Source: Epiperipatus broadwayi (Eukaryota > Onychophora > Udeonychophora > Euonychophora > Peripatidae). Taken from it: a stretch of 64,000 nt of DNA. The notes under the pieces are model-generated. The model saw nothing but the letters and a program-made list of their open reading frames with translations, did no database searches and was not told the origin of the DNA. This document shows, one piece after another, positions 59,836 through 64,000 of this stretch (its first letter is position 1; every line of letters starts with the position of its first letter). A program made the position numbers and the translations under genes. The stretch is taken from assembly GCA_028023455.1 (NCBI GenBank), contig JAQFVV010012572.1:62001-126000 (forward strand). The letters run 5' to 3'.

Positions 59836-61145
59836 CAGCCAAAATCAAAACATCTGTGATTCAAAATTCATTTTAAAAAAAAATGACAGCCATTTTAATA
59901 TCCAAGCATAATTGCATTACTTATTTGATATAACAACATGTTAAATCAGTGTGGTTTATATGATATAGTAGTTATTGAAAAAAATAGCAAGTTGTATGAA
60001 CATATAATTAATCACAATTTGTACAAGATAGTGGAAATCAAAACTTACCTAATCCCATGCTAAATGTTTATTTAGGAAAAGAAAACTTGGAAAAAATAAT
60101 GTGATCATGTTTGAGTAGGATTGTGTCAATCAATGGTAAATCATTTTCATCCATATAAACAAGTTTAATGTATAATGTTATAAGCTATATGAATATATAG
60201 TTATACTCATTTTTCATGACAACCAGAATCAAAACATGTGCTGATTCTATGATAAAAATCTATTTTTAAAAAATAAAATTTGAAAAAAAAAATTGGTCTT
60301 AGTTGTAATTGATATTGACATGATTAAGTCATTTAATATAACTTTGTAAATCAATATCATTTTCATAATATTCTATTATGAAAAAGTTTAATTTATCTGT
60401 AAGCTTCATGAATATATAGTTATTCACAAGTTTGTATGACAGCCAAAATTAAAATATCTTGATCCTAAGCTAAAAACTTAAATTCCAAAAAAAAAAAACG
60501 TGTAATAAAAAAAATGATATTATGATGTCAACATAAAATTACTTAATGATTTCTATTTTCTTAATGAAAAACATTTAATTGTCTAAATGTTATGACAATT
60601 TATTACTTTTTCACAACTCTGAATAAAATATAAATGAAAATGTTTGTAATTCTAACATTAAATGTTTATTTTTAAAATGCAAATAGAAAAGAAATCAGAA
60701 AACAGTCATTTTAATATTACACATGTTTTTGATAAAGCTTAAGAAGAATCTTCAAAATTTACTATAAATTTTTTAGCCATTACTAATGAAAAAATGTAAT
60801 GGATAAATATGTAGTTACTTATTTGCAATTCTGTATGATAGTAAAAATCAAAACATTATTTGCAAAAAGAAAAAAATTAAATTAAATAATTATGGTTGAT
60901 TCAACTTCAGTGCAAAGTTACATAGCTTTATTTTGATATAGAAATATATCTTCAAAATACAATCTTTTTGTATAAAAAAGTTGAATTGTTAAAAAGTCAA
61001 GACTGTTTATTTACTACTTATTTCACCTCTACACAAAGTATAAAGCTAAAAAAAAACACAATTTAAATGCTAAATGTCTTAAAAACATAAGCAGAAAAAA
61101 AATCATGAAATGATCATTTTTATATTACACAAGTTTTTGATAAAT
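59836..61145. repeat. Old, diverged tandem array of ~200-bp units (about 7)
   Basis: A recurring head (consensus CCAAAATCAAAACAT) occurs at about 59841, 60035, 60225, 60445, 60621, 60843 and 61033, spacings 176-222. Each is followed in the same order by degenerate versions of GATTCTAAGCTAAAAATTTA, a poly-A tract, GTCATTTTAATATTACA, GTTTTTGATAAATCA and GAATATATAGTTATTCACAA. No coding frame. Repeats are detectable only by comparing word order, since identity between units is modest. Confidence 0.7.
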
Positions 61146-61279
61146 CATATCTGTCAACTGCGCTAATTCTATTGTGTTTTGTCTGGATTGTAGACTCAAA
61201 CCAACAGTAACAAAAAATACAAGCATATTTACATATTATACAATATCAATGAATATACTGCCATATATATAATCTCAAT

Positions 61280-61740
61280 TAATGCAGGACCAGTGGTGTC
61301 CAAAAAATTCAACTCACTTCCAGCTGTATATAACAGTCTGCCTCATGAGTTTGTCCAATGATTCTTCTGGCTGTATCGAACAACTTGCCTCAAGTTGGTT
61401 CCAATCCTAGTAGCTTCTGGTCCTATCATGGACTTGCCTTACTGCATACACTTACAGCATAATAGCTATAATGGAAATATGCACTAATAGCAGTGGTTTC
61501 AATGGAGAACATTTACCATTGCTTAGGTTAAACAGATGTTCTCCCTCACCTCTAAAAAGGCTATTTATTGCCAGATCCCCAACCTTACTGGAAACAATTG
61601 GATTCAGAGAGCATCACTGCCTATTGGCCCATACTAACCCTTGGCTGAGTTTTATATATATGTTTACCCATTGGTTAGTGGCAATGAATGCTCAATCTGA
61701 TCAAATAAGGAAAAAGTCTGGACTAGTCCACTTCTGAAGG
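61280..61740. other. GC-richer unrecognised block with an 88-codon frame
   Basis: Clearly less AT-rich than both flanks. A + strand frame at 61471-61737 begins MEICTNSSGFNGEHLPLLR. An internal inverted repeat GGAGAACAT / ATGTTCTCC sits at 61504-61541. I do not recognise it; it is probably a fragment of a transposable element rather than a gene. Confidence 0.3.
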
Positions 61741-63000
61741 CAAGGTGAGATATGACACATACAAAAAATATTCAATGTTTGTTATGAATTTTTAATGCTT
61801 AATAATGCAAAAATTCAAATAAAGATAAATAAGTATTGGATTCAGATGTTGTTGTTTTTTAGTTTAATTGATTTTTTAAAACAATATAGGCAATGTTTCA
61901 AGTTTTTTAATCCTTTTATAATATACAAAAAATGGCAGAACTTTTTATTATGGTATAGTACTGTATTCAAACTTTTGGCAAAATTTCTTGTAATCATGTA
62001 AATATTATTAAATTAAACATACTTATTTTAAATTAATTTTTTAAGGAATATTTGCTAACAAGTTACATAAAAATTGCTGTTTAATTTTTAAATATTTTCA
62101 GTTTTGCCTATTTAATTACAGATTTGTGTTTGAGTGACTTTCTGTATTTCTGAAAATTTACTGTATCTAAAATGGGATTTGAATCAAGGTTTCCAGATTA
62201 ATAGTAGTTTACCTATAATGATAACATCTGTCTTCATTCACAACTTTTAATAAGAATTCAGTAGAAAACAGTAGATGTAATATAATCAATTACTATTGAT
62301 ATCTGTAACTTTTCTTTATATAGAAAAAACAGATCTAACAGATTTCAAATCTAATTGTTGTGGTAGTTGAAACCTATTTATTACATGGCCATTTTACTTG
62401 TCTACTGTCGTAAAAAATGCTATGGATGAATATAAATGTTACCATTGTATTCTGCAAAAAAAATGACTGAAAGAAAAGAGTATGAACTTAATATTATATA
62501 TTCTTAGTAACTTTCATGAAAAATGTATTTTATAAATTTATCTTAAACTTTGAATTTAAGCTTTTACACCTATCCCATTCCTTTGTTTTCTATATAAACT
62601 TGTATTTTGGTATTTCACTGAGAAATTTTATTTATTCAAATGTAGTATAATATATGAGTCAAAATATTACTGATGTATATAGTTATAAAGTATTTTTAGG
62701 TGCTATGAATCACAAATGCTTGTGATTTGGAAACATTTCATATATTTTATAATATTTATTTTTTATATATTGTTACGATAATTTTCTTTTAAAAGGCGTT
62801 GTCTAACTTTTAAAAGTAAATATGTTTTTTTTTTTAAAAAAAAAAAATTGGATTAAACTTTTATGTAAATCTTTCGTGTATTTTAAAAACTAAGCATCAT
62901 ATTTTATAAAGAATTCTAATTTGTAATATAGGATGGCAAAGTTTTATTTATTGCAACATTATTTTATTAAAATAGTTTTATTCCATTAATTATTTTATTA
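61741..63000. other. AT-rich flank, nothing recognised
   Basis: AT-rich sequence with poly-A/T tracts. The frame at 61795-62001 has the composition expected of random AT-rich DNA. Confidence 0.6.
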
Positions 63001-63029
63001 ACAAGATATTTGCATAACATTCATTGCTC

Positions 63030-63335
63030 ACAACTGCCACATTTCCCTGAACAAAATATTAGATATCAAGAGCTGCTTCCTGTCTAGGGATTATGTACCT
63101 CAAGACTTTCTACCTTTATCACTTATGCCATCTGGATGTTCAGATGTCGCAACAAGTTTACCATTCCTCATCCCAAGCCTGAAGATATATTTATTTCTAA
63201 GCTGAAGGAATTTTGCCATAAGGACAGTATCATCTCCTTCAGATTTTGATTTGACAGCACATAGAGCCTGATTAAGCTGGCTTAAACAACACCAGCGATC
63301 ACATCAGATCATCTGGTTGCTCAAGCAACATGGAT
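63030..63335. other. GC-richer unrecognised block
   Basis: CTGCTTCCTGTCTAGGGATT through ACACCAGCGATCACATCAGA ends abruptly in AT-rich DNA at about 63340. The frame is broken. Probably a decayed mobile element. Confidence 0.3.
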
Positions 63336-63436
63336 AACTAATATTTATTTACAATTGTATCATTCTTATAAGTGTTTTTCAATAGGTATTTATAAAATTA
63401 ATATAATAAATAATCATATTAAATCAAATACTCAAA

Positions 63437-63905
63437 AATGATTCCTTTTTTCCCCTAAATGAAAATGGCATTTCTTAGACTCAGAGAAGCACTATCTTCT
63501 TCTCAATTCATGATCATCATTCACTTTCTCAAATTTTGCTATAATTATTTCTTTCAGTTCCTAGAGACTTCTTTGCTTAATCTTGTAAAGTTTATCTTTG
63601 ACCATTCCCAAATTGTGAAATCGCATAGACTTATGTCATATGACTTTAAAGGCCAGTGAGTAGGACATCATAATTGCTAGAGAATTCTTCACAACCTTAC
63701 ACCAATGAGAGCTGCTGTATTTGAATAAAACATTAACATTGGTTAAAGTACTTAGATTTTTTAAAAAATTAAAAATAGTATTGCAATAAAGCAACTTTGC
63801 CTTATCCAGTATATAAAATGTATGTATCAGAAGTCGATAATCTCTAATGTCTGTGGTTGCCCCAGAATGGAAAGCGAATAGAAAGATAGTAAACATTTGC
63901 AAAAT
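63437..63905 (-). pseudogene. Decayed mariner-like DDE transposase C-terminal remnant
   Basis: On the minus strand, SSSHWCKVVKNSL (about 63665-63720) resembles the A-P-x-H-x-x-x-x-V-x-x-x-L block after the second catalytic Asp of Tc1/mariner-like transposases. After a frameshift, WPLKSYDISLCDFTIWEW (about 63596-63656) matches W-P-x-x-S-P-D-L-x-P-x-D-F-x-L-W. After another shift, ELKEIIIAKFEKVNDDHELR matches the L-K-x-x-I helix that follows. At least two frameshifts and substitutions (PD to YD) show it is inactive. Earlier domains would lie beyond the window's right end. Confidence 0.6.
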
Positions 63906-64000
63906 CTATATCAAAACTGATATTATATATGAGTGCTTGTTTTTACTAATATATAAAAAACAGTAACTTTATAAATATTAAAGATATTACTGTATTTTAA

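Overview
The window is AT-rich, intron- and repeat-dominated animal genomic DNA. Only one protein-coding gene can be supported. It is the 3' two-thirds of a DEG/ENaC-family (degenerin / acid-sensing / peptide-gated sodium channel type) subunit on the + strand. Seven exons were found at 4700-4849, 23775-23922, 27438-27500, 37372-37528, 37624-37715, 53263-53420 and 58601-58750. Together they give 918 nt, exactly 306 codons including the stop. Phases agree at every junction, with AG acceptors and GT donors throughout. The start codon, first transmembrane helix and finger domain are not visible and presumably lie upstream of the window. Introns of 3.5 to 19 kb packed with mobile elements, a long GATA microsatellite and tRNA-derived retroposons suggest a large lophotrochozoan genome, most likely a mollusc and perhaps a cephalopod. 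That is an inference; no diagnostic marker was checked.

Layout. 1-4699: upstream intron with several short foldback elements and a TA microsatellite. 4850-23774: intron A (18.9 kb), holding foldback families A and B, a degenerate tandem array (family E), a decayed RTE-like LINE end, an inverted pair of Penelope-like GIY-YIG remnants, a retroposed-looking sequence with an A-rich tail and a 190-bp foldback. 23923-27437: intron B, with two tRNA-Gly-like mini-SINEs and a 510-bp foldback (family C). 27501-37371: intron C, with a 435-bp tandem array that shows higher-order structure, and a family A foldback. 37529-37623: a 95-bp intron D. 37716-53262: intron E, with a near-perfect 61-bp-arm hairpin, an LTR retroelement (two 2.19-kb LTRs, Lys-tRNA-type primer site, very short interior), a nested hAT-like foldback with an 8-bp target duplication and two more mini-SINEs. 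53421-58600: intron F, with a TA-flanked CACCTGGGTCTC inverted-repeat element family and a roughly 770-bp composite tetranucleotide array. 58751-64000: 3' UTR and flank, with an old degenerate tandem array of roughly 200-bp units and a decayed mariner-like transposase on the minus strand.

The channel gene is the only host gene. Everything else is best read as intronic and flanking repeats, so there is no operon-like cooperation to describe. The most interesting items are the roughly 100-bp tRNA-Gly-derived retroposon family (four copies, each flanked by a target duplication), the channel's GMS selectivity-filter variant and its 9-residue C-tail repeats, the CpG-biased decay of the LTR pair, the nested foldback transposons, and two tandem arrays that ordinary gene annotation would miss.
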